64,000 nucleotides of DNA from Streptomyces griseus subsp. griseus. Lineage in GTDB: Bacteria; Actinomycetota; Actinomycetes; Streptomycetales; Streptomycetaceae. The notes beneath the pieces were generated by a model, which saw nothing but the letters and a program-made list of their open reading frames with translations, made no database searches and was not told the origin of the DNA. Of this stretch, positions 1 through 7,342 are shown one piece after another. The stretch is from NCBI RefSeq assembly GCF_000720255.1, contig NZ_JOJE01000007.1, positions 1 to 64,000 on the forward strand. Reading direction: 5' to 3'. Position 1 is the stretch's first letter; each line of letters opens with the position of its first letter. Position numbers and translations under genes: made by a program.

Positions 1-124
1 GCACCACAGCAATCTCGTCCGGAGTCACACACCCTCAACGCCGCACCCGTCCCGAAGGACACGCGCCACCACAACCGACCTGACCAAGCCCTACTAGCGC
101 ACCACCGAGAAAGGCGAGCACCAC

Positions 125-436
125 TTGTCCGTCGACCAGGTCTCTTGGGAAGCCGCGGTACGCCACCTGTTCGAGGACGCGTATCCGTACGACGCCACGG
201 GTCCGCGCCGCCACGAGGACTGGGTCCTCGACGTCCTCGCGCTGATGGCCCGGGCCGTCCCGGATCCCCGGGGGTGGACCGGCCTCGACGACCCGGCGCA
301 CGTGCGGGAGCGCGAGGGGGCGGCTGCCACGTACCCGTTCGCCGTCCACCCCCCGGAATACATCGCCCAGCGCCTCCACGAGATCGACCGGGCCAGCGCC
401 GAGAATCTGCTGCTGGCCCTCACGGACGACTGCTGA
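125..436 (+). CDS. Orphan hypothetical protein, N-terminal part of a likely split gene
   Basis: I do not recognise this 103-residue product. It begins at a TTG with an AAAGGCGA ribosome-binding sequence just upstream; the frame is closed by TAG near position 94, so the start cannot be much earlier. Codon use is normal for the strand. It ends at a TGA at 434-436, but the same frame stays open past that stop and runs straight into the next coding stretch (461-694) with no other stop and no new ribosome-binding site. That pattern fits one ancestral protein of about 190 residues split by a nonsense mutation. It sits beside toxin and immunity debris, so an immunity or cassette role is possible but not shown. 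Confidence 0.5.
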   Translation: MSVDQVSWEAAVRHLFEDAYPYDATGPRRHEDWVLDVLALMARAVPDPRGWTGLDDPAHVREREGAAATYPFAVHPPEYIAQRLHEIDRASAENLLLALTDDC

Positions 437-460
437 ACCCTGTCCAACCTGAGACGCTTC

Positions 461-694
461 ATGGAGAGCGAGGAGGAGCTGCGGGCGATGGCACGCACGA
501 TCTTCGCGCGGTACGGGGACGCGGCCACCTGTCACACGAACGTCAGCAGGCCCGGCCCTGTGCCCGGCACACTCGACTTCACGACATCGCACTGGAGGTA
601 CAGCCCGCTGAGCGACGTCTACTCGGAGGACTGCGGCCTGATCGTCGTCTCCCACACTGAGGTGGGCATGTTCTGGAACTTCTCCGACTACTGA
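461..694 (+). pseudogene. C-terminal part of the split hypothetical gene
   Basis: These 77 codons are in the same frame as the gene ending at 436 and are separated from it only by one TGA and eight sense codons (TLSNLRRF). No Shine-Dalgarno sequence precedes the ATG at 461, so independent translation is doubtful. The product is acidic and aromatic-rich at its end (the last residues read FWNFSDY), as seen in many small immunity proteins, but I cannot assign a family. The most economical reading is that 125-694 was one gene; a real short gene is the alternative. Confidence 0.45.
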
Positions 695-733
695 TCCGTC
701 GGAGCGCAGCCCCTCACCAGGTCATTTGAGTGG

Positions 734-1042
734 ATGTCCCCCGTGCTGACCCGTTCTGCCTCCTACCCCGACAGGGAGACCGCCCACTGGGCAACCCAGC
801 AAGTGGTGACCGCCAACGAACAGGTCATCCACCGCTGGCTCGCCCAGGGCACCCGGTCCCGCCTCACCATCGAGGCCGCCTGGCCCTCCCGCGAGGAGCC
901 CGTGGGCCGGGTCCAACTGGAGGGCGACCTGCTGGCCGGGCGGGGGCCCGTCGACGTGCGCGCGGCGCGCGTGGTGCTGCGCCGCGAGCCGTCGAGTCCG
1001 CACGGCTTCGTCGTCCACACGACCGTCCCGTTCTACCTCTAG
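734..1042 (+). pseudogene. CdiA-CT RNase A-like toxin domain, 5'-truncated remnant
   Basis: The 102 residues match, from memory, the C-terminal two thirds of the bacterial RNase A-like toxin domain of polymorphic/CdiA toxins. They show the helix with the pattern DRETA..A...V..NE..I..WL, then a GRV segment and the typical ending VVLRRxPSSPxGF..HT. The N-terminal third is missing; it normally holds an H..RHV signature and a catalytic His. No ribosome-binding site precedes the ATG and no secretion or delivery domain is present. An immunity gene of the matching type follows 13 bases downstream. I read this as a displaced toxin tip left by cassette exchange, probably inactive. Confidence 0.6.
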
Positions 1043-1055
1043 GGGCCGCACGCAC

Positions 1056-1712
1056 ATGTCCATGAAGCCCCTCGAACACGACCGCCGGTACGGTGAGCTG
1101 GACCAGGTGATGCGCGCGTACCTGGGGCAGCCGGCCGACGACACCCCGGAGAGGCGCAGCCGCGCGCTGGACGCGTACCTGCGTCACACCTGGCACACCT
1201 GCCCCTGGGCCATCGCCGAGGCGGAGCGCCAGCTGCGCGAGTACAGCAGCAACCCCCCGGGCCGCATCCGGCAGAGGCTGGGCGAGTTCTACGGCATCCC
1301 GGACACCGGGATCGTCGAGTCGGAGATCGGCGACTGGCTGATGATGCTGGCCGACCATCTGAAAAAGAGCATTGAGGAAGGCGACGTCCCGGAAACCTCG
1401 TCCCCGCAGACGCACTGGGAGTGGCACGCGCGCTTCCCGGAAACCGCACAACTGCTCGGCGGCTGGTTCTCGCAGGACATCGTCGACGAGTTCCCCGACC
1501 ACGACGCCGCCGTCGCCGACTACGCAGCCACAACCGACCCCCACGTGGTCGCACGCCTCGTGGGCGAACTCCACGAGCTTCTTGCCCTCCCTCTGGACGA
1601 GGGGGACTACGCCCTGGCAGCCGCCGACTTCGGCATGGAGGTCGGCCCACCCCAGCCGTTCTCCTACGGCGCCTGGTTCCAGTCGGTGGCAGCGACGCTG
1701 GCCCGCGGCTGA
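1056..1712 (+). CDS. CdiI-type immunity protein (contact-dependent growth inhibition)
   Basis: This 218-residue soluble protein carries a C-terminal CdiI_2-like domain at about residues 125-215. It has the usual pattern of FPE..QLLGGWFSQD, then an acidic D..AA..Y stretch, then LLALPLDE and a late aromatic Y..W. The first 110 residues form a second helical region with a conserved-looking HTWHTCPWA stretch. In known systems such proteins bind and neutralise the cognate toxin tip in the cytoplasm. It directly follows the RNase A-like toxin remnant, so that toxin type is the likely target. The reading frame is intact, so it may act as an orphan immunity gene protecting against kin carrying the full toxin. 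Confidence 0.75.
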   Translation: MSMKPLEHDRRYGELDQVMRAYLGQPADDTPERRSRALDAYLRHTWHTCPWAIAEAERQLREYSSNPPGRIRQRLGEFYGIPDTGIVESEIGDWLMMLADHLKKSIEEGDVPETSSPQTHWEWHARFPETAQLLGGWFSQDIVDEFPDHDAAVADYAATTDPHVVARLVGELHELLALPLDEGDYALAAADFGMEVGPPQPFSYGAWFQSVAATLARG

Positions 1713-1715
1713 TCG

Positions 1716-2387
1716 TCAGGTCCAGCCCGTGAGGTCCCCGACGAAGTCCGCGTACGAGCGGTTGCTGCCGCGTGGGGAGGGGATCAGCCGGTGGTTCAGT
1801 GCCTCGCGGGCGACCGTGGGGCCGTCGCTCTCCCGGAAGACCGGCAGGCCGAGCCCCCGCCTGAGCTCCTCCTTGGCATCCTTGAGGCGGCCGGTGTCCT
1901 TGTCGAGCAGACGGTCGGGGACTTTCCAACGCGGGCGCACGTGAGGGAAGGCGTCCGGGAAGAGCAGCAGCCAGCCCTCGCTCTCCCAGGCGGCGAGCGC
2001 GAGCGCCGTCCGGAACTCCTGGCACTGGCGGGCGAACTCGTCGGTCAGCGTCTTGCGGATCCGGTCGTACTGGGCGTCGGTGTAGCCGTCCAGGTCCTCG
2101 TGGACGACGAACCCGAGTAACTCGGAGCGCTGCTGGCGGGCTTTGGCCCGCGCCTTGCCGGCCAGTGCCTTCACCGCGGCGGCGAGGTCCGGGCCGGACT
2201 TCCTGCGCAGCCGCACCGGGTCGTTGATACGGACCAGCTTGGCCGCCGCGCCCAGGTCGGGCCGGTGGGCGCGTATCAGCGCGGCGAGGATCTCGCAGTC
2301 GTTCTGGTCTTCGCCGGCCAGTACGATGACGCCCCGATCCTGTGCCCGGGACGCCCGCCCGCCGCCCTGCCGCCCCTTCGGCGTCAC
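1716..2387 (-). CDS. TOPRIM-like partner of AAA ATPase (candidate defence effector)
   Basis: This 223-residue protein has an N-terminal beta-strand ending in a conserved acid (E26 in VLAGEDQND) and, about 70 residues later, an HEDLDG motif with D98 and D100. That E...DxD spacing is typical of TOPRIM nuclease folds. A later AWESEGWLLLFPDAF segment is conserved-looking. Its GTG start overlaps the stop of the upstream ATPase by four bases (GTGA), so the two are translationally coupled. ATPase plus TOPRIM pairs occur in OLD/Gabija, PARIS and Rlo-type phage defence. I infer a nuclease or effector role. I could not assign it firmly to DUF4435 or DUF4276. Confidence 0.6.
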   Translation of the reverse strand: MTPKGRQGGGRASRAQDRGVIVLAGEDQNDCEILAALIRAHRPDLGAAAKLVRINDPVRLRRKSGPDLAAAVKALAGKARAKARQQRSELLGFVVHEDLDGYTDAQYDRIRKTLTDEFARQCQEFRTALALAAWESEGWLLLFPDAFPHVRPRWKVPDRLLDKDTGRLKDAKEELRRGLGLPVFRESDGPTVAREALNHRLIPSPRGSNRSYADFVGDLTGWT

Positions 2388-3622
2388 AGCTCACCGCCGG
2401 TGAGGTCGCCGCCCAGCACCCCGGAGAACCACAACTCCCCGAGCGGCTGTTCACCGGACTCCTCGACGATGTCCTTCACCTCGTCGACGGTGAGGGCTGG
2501 GATGATAGACGCCCCGTCCTCGTCGCGGTCGCACACGACGAACTCCTCCGGACGCAGCCGGTTGACGAGCGCGGGCGAATGGGTGGCGACGATGAACTGC
2601 GTCCGCTCGGCGGCCTCGCGCAGTCGCTGCACGACGAGCTCCAGGGCCTGCGGATGCAGCCCGTGGTCGATCTCCTCGATGCAGGTGAACGCCGGCGGGT
2701 TGGGGTCGTAAAGCAGGGCGAGCAGCCCCAGGAGGCGGACCGTCCCGTAGGAGGCGTCGGCGAGCGGGGTCAGTCGGCGCAGGCCGTACTCGCGCAGTAC
2801 GACGGTCAGCTGGTCGGTGGACCCGCCGACTTCCTCGAACTCGATGTTCTCCAACTGCGGGAGGACCGTACGGGCGTCGGCGACGAGATCGTCCCAGATC
2901 TCCTCGCGGCCGCTGAGGTGGATCAGGAACCCGGCCAGGTTCTCGGCGTGCGGCGAGAGGGTGGCGAAATCCGAACCCCGCAGGCGTGTCGGCTGCCGGG
3001 CAGCCGCCACGTCGACGTCGAAGACCCGGAACGACGACAGTCGGTCGGCCACCCGCGTCACCTCGTCACCGCCGTCGGAGGGACCGAGCCGGGGCAGCGT
3101 GGACAGGCCGCTGCTCAGTCTCCGGATGCCGAAGCTGCCGCTGTCCTTGCTCTCACCCGCCCGCACATCGAGGATGCGCGCTTCCTCGCCCTTGATGGTG
3201 ATACGTCGGCCGCGCCCCTGCCTGCGCTTGAACGCGAAGCTCTCCTCGCGGGAAAGGGCGTAGTAGGGCGACCGTTCGCCGGTTTGTTTCGACCGCAGGG
3301 AGCGGCGCCGGATGGTGAGGCCGTACTCATCCGGCGCGTTGAGGGTGGAATTGGTCGTCCAGGTCGCCTTGAGATGGATGCGCATGGAGGTCGGGGGTTT
3401 GGTCCCGCCCCAGAAGGCCACCTCGTCGAATCCGCCGCGCGTGTCGAGAGCCGGCTGGAGGTCGGTGCGGATGATGTCGGCGAGGAAGTCGAACACCTTC
3501 AGCACATTGGACTTGCCCGCCCCGTTCGGACCCACTAACACCGTGAGCGGACCGAGCGGCACGGTCACGTCGCGCAGACTGCGGAAGTTCTCGACGTGCA
3601 GTTCGAGGAGACGGCCAGGCAT
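2384..3622 (-). CDS. AAA/RecF-like ATPase of a two-gene defence-type module
   Basis: This 412-residue ABC/SMC-type ATPase opens with the RecF-like phrase LELHVENFRSL and has a Walker A GPNGAGKS at residues 31-38. Near the end come a signature-like ASYGTVRLL, a Walker B ending in EEIDHGLHP, and an H-loop in ATHSP. No transmembrane or coiled-coil zinc-hook region is evident, so it belongs with AAA_15/AAA_21 overcoming-lysogenisation-type ATPases rather than with SMC proteins. It is transcribed first, with the TOPRIM-like gene overlapping its stop. Anti-phage sensing is inferred from this pairing and from the accessory location between toxin cassettes. Confidence 0.75.
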   Translation of the reverse strand: MPGRLLELHVENFRSLRDVTVPLGPLTVLVGPNGAGKSNVLKVFDFLADIIRTDLQPALDTRGGFDEVAFWGGTKPPTSMRIHLKATWTTNSTLNAPDEYGLTIRRRSLRSKQTGERSPYYALSREESFAFKRRQGRGRRITIKGEEARILDVRAGESKDSGSFGIRRLSSGLSTLPRLGPSDGGDEVTRVADRLSSFRVFDVDVAAARQPTRLRGSDFATLSPHAENLAGFLIHLSGREEIWDDLVADARTVLPQLENIEFEEVGGSTDQLTVVLREYGLRRLTPLADASYGTVRLLGLLALLYDPNPPAFTCIEEIDHGLHPQALELVVQRLREAAERTQFIVATHSPALVNRLRPEEFVVCDRDEDGASIIPALTVDEVKDIVEESGEQPLGELWFSGVLGGDLTGGEL

Positions 3623-4008
3623 GGGACGAAACCTATCGGGTCGGTGATCGCGGTGCGGGTGAGTGGGCGGGATGCGTCGCTGGCGCTGCTGTGTTCTCCG
3701 TCCTGTCCGTCCGCGACCCGAAACGGTGGCGAGGGCACGGTCCGGGGCGAGCGACCCGGCATGAGGAGCAGATTAGGTCGGGCCACTGACATCGCGCCCG
3801 CGCTTCCCGGCCTCCGGTGCGTCGCCGGTTTCGTGAGCCGCTCTCGTCGGCGCGGGATCGACTGTCCGACGAGGAGACCGTGAACCAGCGCGAAGCCGCC
3901 CGGCTGACTGGCTGGAGGGCTGGGCCCGCACGAGGGGGGCAGACCCCCTACCCCGTGAGGGCCAAGACTCGGGGAAGACACCGCTCCGTGGCCGTGTCGG
4001 GTGTGGGG
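3623..4008. other. Intergenic stretch without a supported gene
   Basis: This 386-base region lies between the 5' end of the reverse-strand ATPase and the 3' end of the reverse-strand immunity gene. It must hold the ATPase promoter. Open frames on both strands here have no ribosome-binding site and give arginine/proline-rich products typical of antisense shadows. I see no repeats or structured RNA. Confidence 0.5.
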
Positions 4009-4464
4009 CTACTCGGCCCCGGATGCTGCGAGATGTTCCCGCATCACGGCCTCGATCGCGGCAGCGTCGCCGGTTGCGGGGAGAGGCCAGGGGATCTCGT
4101 CGCCGTTCTCCATGGCCGCGCTGGTGATGAATCTGACGCCGGTGGGGGAGGGGACGTAGGAGTCACGCAGCCACAGAGCGAACACGGCTGCCTCGTCGGC
4201 GGTCACGTTGCCGAGGGTGATGTACGCGTACTCGGGAGACGGGAGAGCTGTGGTGCCGGTGACCCAGATGCCGGGCTCCACCTCGATGTCGAAGTCCAAT
4301 ACCTCCACGCCACGCAGCGGGTCGACTCGCACTTCCAGATCAGCGTCGTGGAAGTCTCTCTCCACCGCGCTGGTGAACGTCTCCAGGCTGGCCTGCCATA
4401 CGGCTTCGTCGCCCTCGGGCGGGTAGAACCCGAAGGTCGTCCTGATGTTGCGTGGGGCTGACAC
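4009..4464 (-). CDS. Probable immunity protein for the adjacent REase-fold toxin
   Basis: This 151-residue acidic soluble protein lies 14 bases downstream of the toxin gene on the same strand, the usual toxin-immunity order. I do not recognise its family. It has an N-terminal amphipathic stretch, an acidic middle (ADLEVRVDPLRGVEVLDFDI) and an alternating beta region, with no signal peptide, consistent with cytoplasmic neutralisation of a nuclease. The function is inferred from position only; Imm52-like proteins partner some Tox-REase-5 toxins, but I could not confirm a match. Confidence 0.5.
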   Translation of the reverse strand: MSAPRNIRTTFGFYPPEGDEAVWQASLETFTSAVERDFHDADLEVRVDPLRGVEVLDFDIEVEPGIWVTGTTALPSPEYAYITLGNVTADEAAVFALWLRDSYVPSPTGVRFITSAAMENGDEIPWPLPATGDAAAIEAVMREHLAASGAE

Positions 4465-4478
4465 AGGTTTCCTCGTTC

Positions 4479-5510
4479 TCAGGGTACGTATCGAGAGGAT
4501 CCGGTGACACCGTTCATGGCCATCATCGACTCCCAGTACGCCGCGTTGTCCTTGCCGTTGGTCACGATCTCAAGCCCGCGTATCTCCGAGTTCGCCGGGT
4601 TGGCCATGGCCTTCTTGTAACGGGTGAGCTCGCGGCTGTCGTCGCCGTACATCGAATCGACGACCGGGTCCCACTTCGGGTTGCCCTTGGCGTCGACCTT
4701 CACCGGCTTGGCGAGAGTCTCGTTGACCCTTTCGATGCTGCGGAAGCTGCGCTTCTTGCAGTCAGGGTCCCGTACGTGCTTCGCCTCGATCAGGTAGCCG
4801 TCGAGGGGGCGTATCCCGTCCACCATGAGTCCCCGTTTGCGGCCGTCGAGCGGTACCTCGCGCTCCGGGTAGCCGGCCACGCGCAGCTGATAGGCGTTGT
4901 CGGGATGGGCGGGGCCACCGCCTCCGGCGAAACCGCCCGTGTTCAGCGAGTTGAGCCAGGTCCGGAAGCGCTGCTGTTCGCCCGGGGTGAGCGTGCGCGT
5001 GGTGCCGGGCTCCGGGGGGATGGGGTCCTGAGCCGGTATGGACGGGTCGATTTTGTTGCCCGCCGGGAGGATCCCCGGTGCCTGCCCCCGGTACGAGGCG
5101 ACGACGACCGGTACGGGCACGCCCCCGGGAACCGGGAGGAGAGTCGGGAACGGCAGCCCGGGCGGACCGTCCGAACCCGGGGGGAGCTTGACGCGCCTTT
5201 CGGACTCTTCGAGGGCGTGGGCGACGTTGCCGAGCCGGTGGATCCAGACGTCGTCGAGCACAGCGTCATGCAGTCCGTCGTCGCCGTTGCCGCCGAACAT
5301 CGGCTGGTCCCAGGGCATGTCGTAACCGGCCGGGGGTGAAGTGGTGCCAGGGCTCTCCATGTGGGCGAGGAAATGGACGTGATCCTGCGTGGTCTGGCCG
5401 TAACCGTAGGTCTTGTGATTACCCACAATCCTGAGGCCGTTGGCATCGGAATAGGTAACGGCCTCGTAGTCGTACAGGACCGGGTAACGGGACTTGTAGA
5501 CCGCAGCCAA
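4479..5510 (-). CDS. Polymorphic toxin with Tox-REase-5-like nuclease domain, 5' part broken
   Basis: The last 140 residues contain a restriction-endonuclease-fold toxin pattern: YQLRVAGYP, then VDG about 20 residues on, then an EAK triad (GYLIEAKHV), matching the D...ExK active site of Tox-REase-5-like domains. A proline/glycine-rich linker (residues 130-190) separates this from an N-terminal part with a YRY..LYDYE and DANG-like phrase. The only usable start in this frame is TTG at 5510. Clearly coding sequence continues upstream in frame to about 5642 without any ATG or GTG, and then in another frame to about 5710. The gene is therefore likely 5'-truncated and frameshifted, so expression of an active toxin is uncertain. 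Confidence 0.55.
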   Translation of the reverse strand: MAAVYKSRYPVLYDYEAVTYSDANGLRIVGNHKTYGYGQTTQDHVHFLAHMESPGTTSPPAGYDMPWDQPMFGGNGDDGLHDAVLDDVWIHRLGNVAHALEESERRVKLPPGSDGPPGLPFPTLLPVPGGVPVPVVVASYRGQAPGILPAGNKIDPSIPAQDPIPPEPGTTRTLTPGEQQRFRTWLNSLNTGGFAGGGGPAHPDNAYQLRVAGYPEREVPLDGRKRGLMVDGIRPLDGYLIEAKHVRDPDCKKRSFRSIERVNETLAKPVKVDAKGNPKWDPVVDSMYGDDSRELTRYKKAMANPANSEIRGLEIVTNGKDNAAYWESMMAMNGVTGSSRYVP

Positions 5511-5744
5511 CTGGTCGGCGGTGATGCTGAGCCAGACGAAGACAAGCGCGTCGAGCTGGGCGGCGCGGCGTTCGTACGCGGTGCGGAAGGGGTGTTGTAC
5601 GTCCAGGTGGGCGTGAGCCCTTCTGCGGGTGAGCGCAAACTCGGCCAGTCAAATGGGAGCAACTGCGACGTCTCCGCAGCGTTCAGAACAGCACCGGCTT
5701 GCGCTCCCGTCCGCCCGTGCCCCGGCCGCGGAGCGACTGAGCGC

Positions 5745-5774
5745 GGGGCCGTGCACCCGTGGGTGCACGGCCCC
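5745..5774 (-). terminator. Perfect 14-bp stem hairpin
   Basis: GGGGCCGTGCACCC and its exact reverse complement are separated by only two bases. It lies just downstream of the reverse-strand gene ending at 5780 and is probably its terminator. It also marks the boundary where the broken toxin coding sequence begins. Confidence 0.7.
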
Positions 5775-5779
5775 GTCGG

Positions 5780-6172
5780 TCAGCAGTCCCTGAACTCCGG
5801 CGACTGGTTCAGCACCTGCGCCCGCGTAGACGTGAAGCGGGCGTACGTCTCACCCTGCCGTGCCGCGGGTCGGAAGGCGGCGACCCGGTGGCAGTTCTGG
5901 AAGGCGAGGGTCACGTCGAAGTGGCGCTCCAGGCTGCCGCGGATCGCGTCGCTCGCGAGGGCGCGCAGGAGCTGGCCGCGCTCCTGCTCGGAGGGGGGAG
6001 GGGTCTGGTTGTCGGTGAAGTCGGCGGTGCCGGCGTGGAGGTCGGTGGCGAGGGAGGCGATGAGGTCGTAGGCGTAGGGGAGGGACGTGCGGACGGTGTC
6101 CACGAAGTCCTCCTCGCGAATGGTGCCCTGCTCGGCTTCGGCGAGGAGCTCGGGGGAGACGTCGAGAGACAT
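5780..6172 (-). CDS. Conserved small actinobacterial protein (SCO5389-like)
   Basis: This 130-residue soluble protein reads like a conserved Streptomyces family that I remember as the SCO5389 family, with signatures such as LPYAYDLI.SL and RGQLLRALASDAIR followed by FQNCHRVA. Its function is unknown. It lies 43 bases downstream of the CooC-like ATPase on the same strand and may share its transcript, which begins at the Zur-type site. A perfect hairpin follows. No membrane segment or cofactor motif is visible. Confidence 0.6.
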   Translation of the reverse strand: MSLDVSPELLAEAEQGTIREEDFVDTVRTSLPYAYDLIASLATDLHAGTADFTDNQTPPPSEQERGQLLRALASDAIRGSLERHFDVTLAFQNCHRVAAFRPAARQGETYARFTSTRAQVLNQSPEFRDC

Positions 6173-6215
6173 GAAGGGTTCCTGTCGGGGAGGAGGGGAG
6201 TGCGGTGAAGGGGAG

Positions 6216-7196
6216 TCAGGTGAGCGACGGCGGGCCCGGTACGAAATCCGGGTCCACCTGGGCCGCGAGGTCGAGGCCGGTCGCGGCGTCCGCCCAGGCC
6301 CGTGCGTTGCGCAGGTGGAAGTCGACGGCGTGGCGGTGCAGGGTCGCCCAGTCCTTGGGGCGGGCGTCTACGGCCTCGCGCAGGACGTTCAGGGCATGGC
6401 GGTTGTCGGGCTCCAGGGAGTGCAGGGAGTCAAGGGAGTTCAGGGACGCGGTGGTGGCCGTGCGGCCCTGTTCCGCCGACCGTACCCAGGGGGACTGCAC
6501 CAGGTGGGTGAGCAGGTCGTCGCCCACCTCCTCCTTGAGGAAGAGCAGGTCGTCCTCGCCGGTCACCTTGTTGCCGACGACGGCGAGGGGGATGCCGAAC
6601 TCCCGGGCGTGGTGGCGGTACTGGCGGTGGACGGAGACACCTTTGCGGGTGGGCTCGGTCACCAGGACCGTGAGGTCGAAGCGGGTGAAGAGGCCTGACG
6701 CGAAGGCGTCCGCGCCCGCCGTCATGTCGACGACGACGTACTCGCCGGGGCCGTCGACCAGGTGGCTCAGGTAGAGCTCCACCGCGCCGAGCTTGGAGTG
6801 GTAGCAGGCCACCCCGAGGTCGCTCTCGTCGAACTCACCGGTCACCATCAGCGGTACGGCGCCCACGCGTTGCACGTGCCGCGCGTGCAGCTCGTCGTCG
6901 CCGAGTGGGCGCAGCAGCCGGGAACCCCGGCCGGGCGGGGTCGTCTTGATCATCGCCTCGCGGGAGGCGATGCGCGGGTTGGAGCCGCGCAGGAAGTCCT
7001 TGATGTCGCCCAGGTGCGCGGCCAGGGGCGGCGCGGTGAACGTGCCGTCCGTGGGGTCGAGCGCCTCGGCCAGGTGCTGGTTGATGTCGCCGTCGATGGC
7101 GAGCACGGGCGCACCGGAGTGGGCCAGCCACCGGGAGAAGAGCGCCGACAGGGTGGTCTTGCCGCTGCCACCCTTGCCGACGAACGCGACGCGCAT
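6216..7196 (-). CDS. CooC/MinD-like P-loop ATPase (metal-centre maturation type)
   Basis: This 326-residue SIMIBI ATPase has a deviant Walker A, GKGGSGKTT, at residues 7-15 and an IDGDIN switch near residue 35. A VVVDMTAGAD Walker B-like segment follows near residue 155, then a VTEPTRKG motif and VGNKVTG, the guanine/adenine-specificity-like loop. These features fit CooC-type ATPases, which load nickel or other metals into enzymes, rather than plasmid ParA. The ATG is preceded by AAGGTGG. A Zur-box-like palindrome lies 17 bases upstream, overlapping the promoter, so zinc repression is likely. The metal client is unknown. Confidence 0.75.
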   Translation of the reverse strand: MRVAFVGKGGSGKTTLSALFSRWLAHSGAPVLAIDGDINQHLAEALDPTDGTFTAPPLAAHLGDIKDFLRGSNPRIASREAMIKTTPPGRGSRLLRPLGDDELHARHVQRVGAVPLMVTGEFDESDLGVACYHSKLGAVELYLSHLVDGPGEYVVVDMTAGADAFASGLFTRFDLTVLVTEPTRKGVSVHRQYRHHAREFGIPLAVVGNKVTGEDDLLFLKEEVGDDLLTHLVQSPWVRSAEQGRTATTASLNSLDSLHSLEPDNRHALNVLREAVDARPKDWATLHRHAVDFHLRNARAWADAATGLDLAAQVDPDFVPGPPSLT

Positions 7197-7212
7197 TACC
7201 GCGCCACCTTGT

Positions 7213-7227
7213 TGAAAATGAATGTCA
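7213..7227. promoter_or_regulatory. Zur-box-like palindrome
   Basis: TGAAAATGAATGTCA agrees at 13 of 15 positions with the actinobacterial Zur consensus TGAAAATGATTTTCA (7-1-7). It lies in the divergent region between the CooC-like ATPase (17 bases from its start) and the GNAT/ABC/MFS operon, so it could repress one or both when zinc is plentiful. Confidence 0.6.
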
Positions 7228-7330
7228 TGTGGTTAGAGTTGGGCACCCCGTCGATCACTGTCAAATCGGCCGCGTGAAGGTGTTGTGATCGGGCGTCCGG
7301 GCGGGTGATCTTCCTTGGAGGCTTAATGCA

Positions 7331-7336
7331 TATGAT
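7331..7336 (+). promoter_or_regulatory. -10 element TATGAT of a probable leaderless transcript
   Basis: TATGAT ends six bases before the GTG at 7343. This is the spacing expected when transcription starts at the start codon itself, and there is no Shine-Dalgarno sequence in register with that GTG. No convincing -35 element was found at 17-18 bases. Confidence 0.45.
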
Positions 7337-7342
7337 GCGCAA

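Noticed and set aside
3565..3981. Reverse-strand frame of 138 codons in the gap upstream of the ATPase
   Set aside because: It overlaps the ATPase start, lacks a ribosome-binding site, and has a Pro/Ser/Arg-rich composition typical of a non-coding frame.
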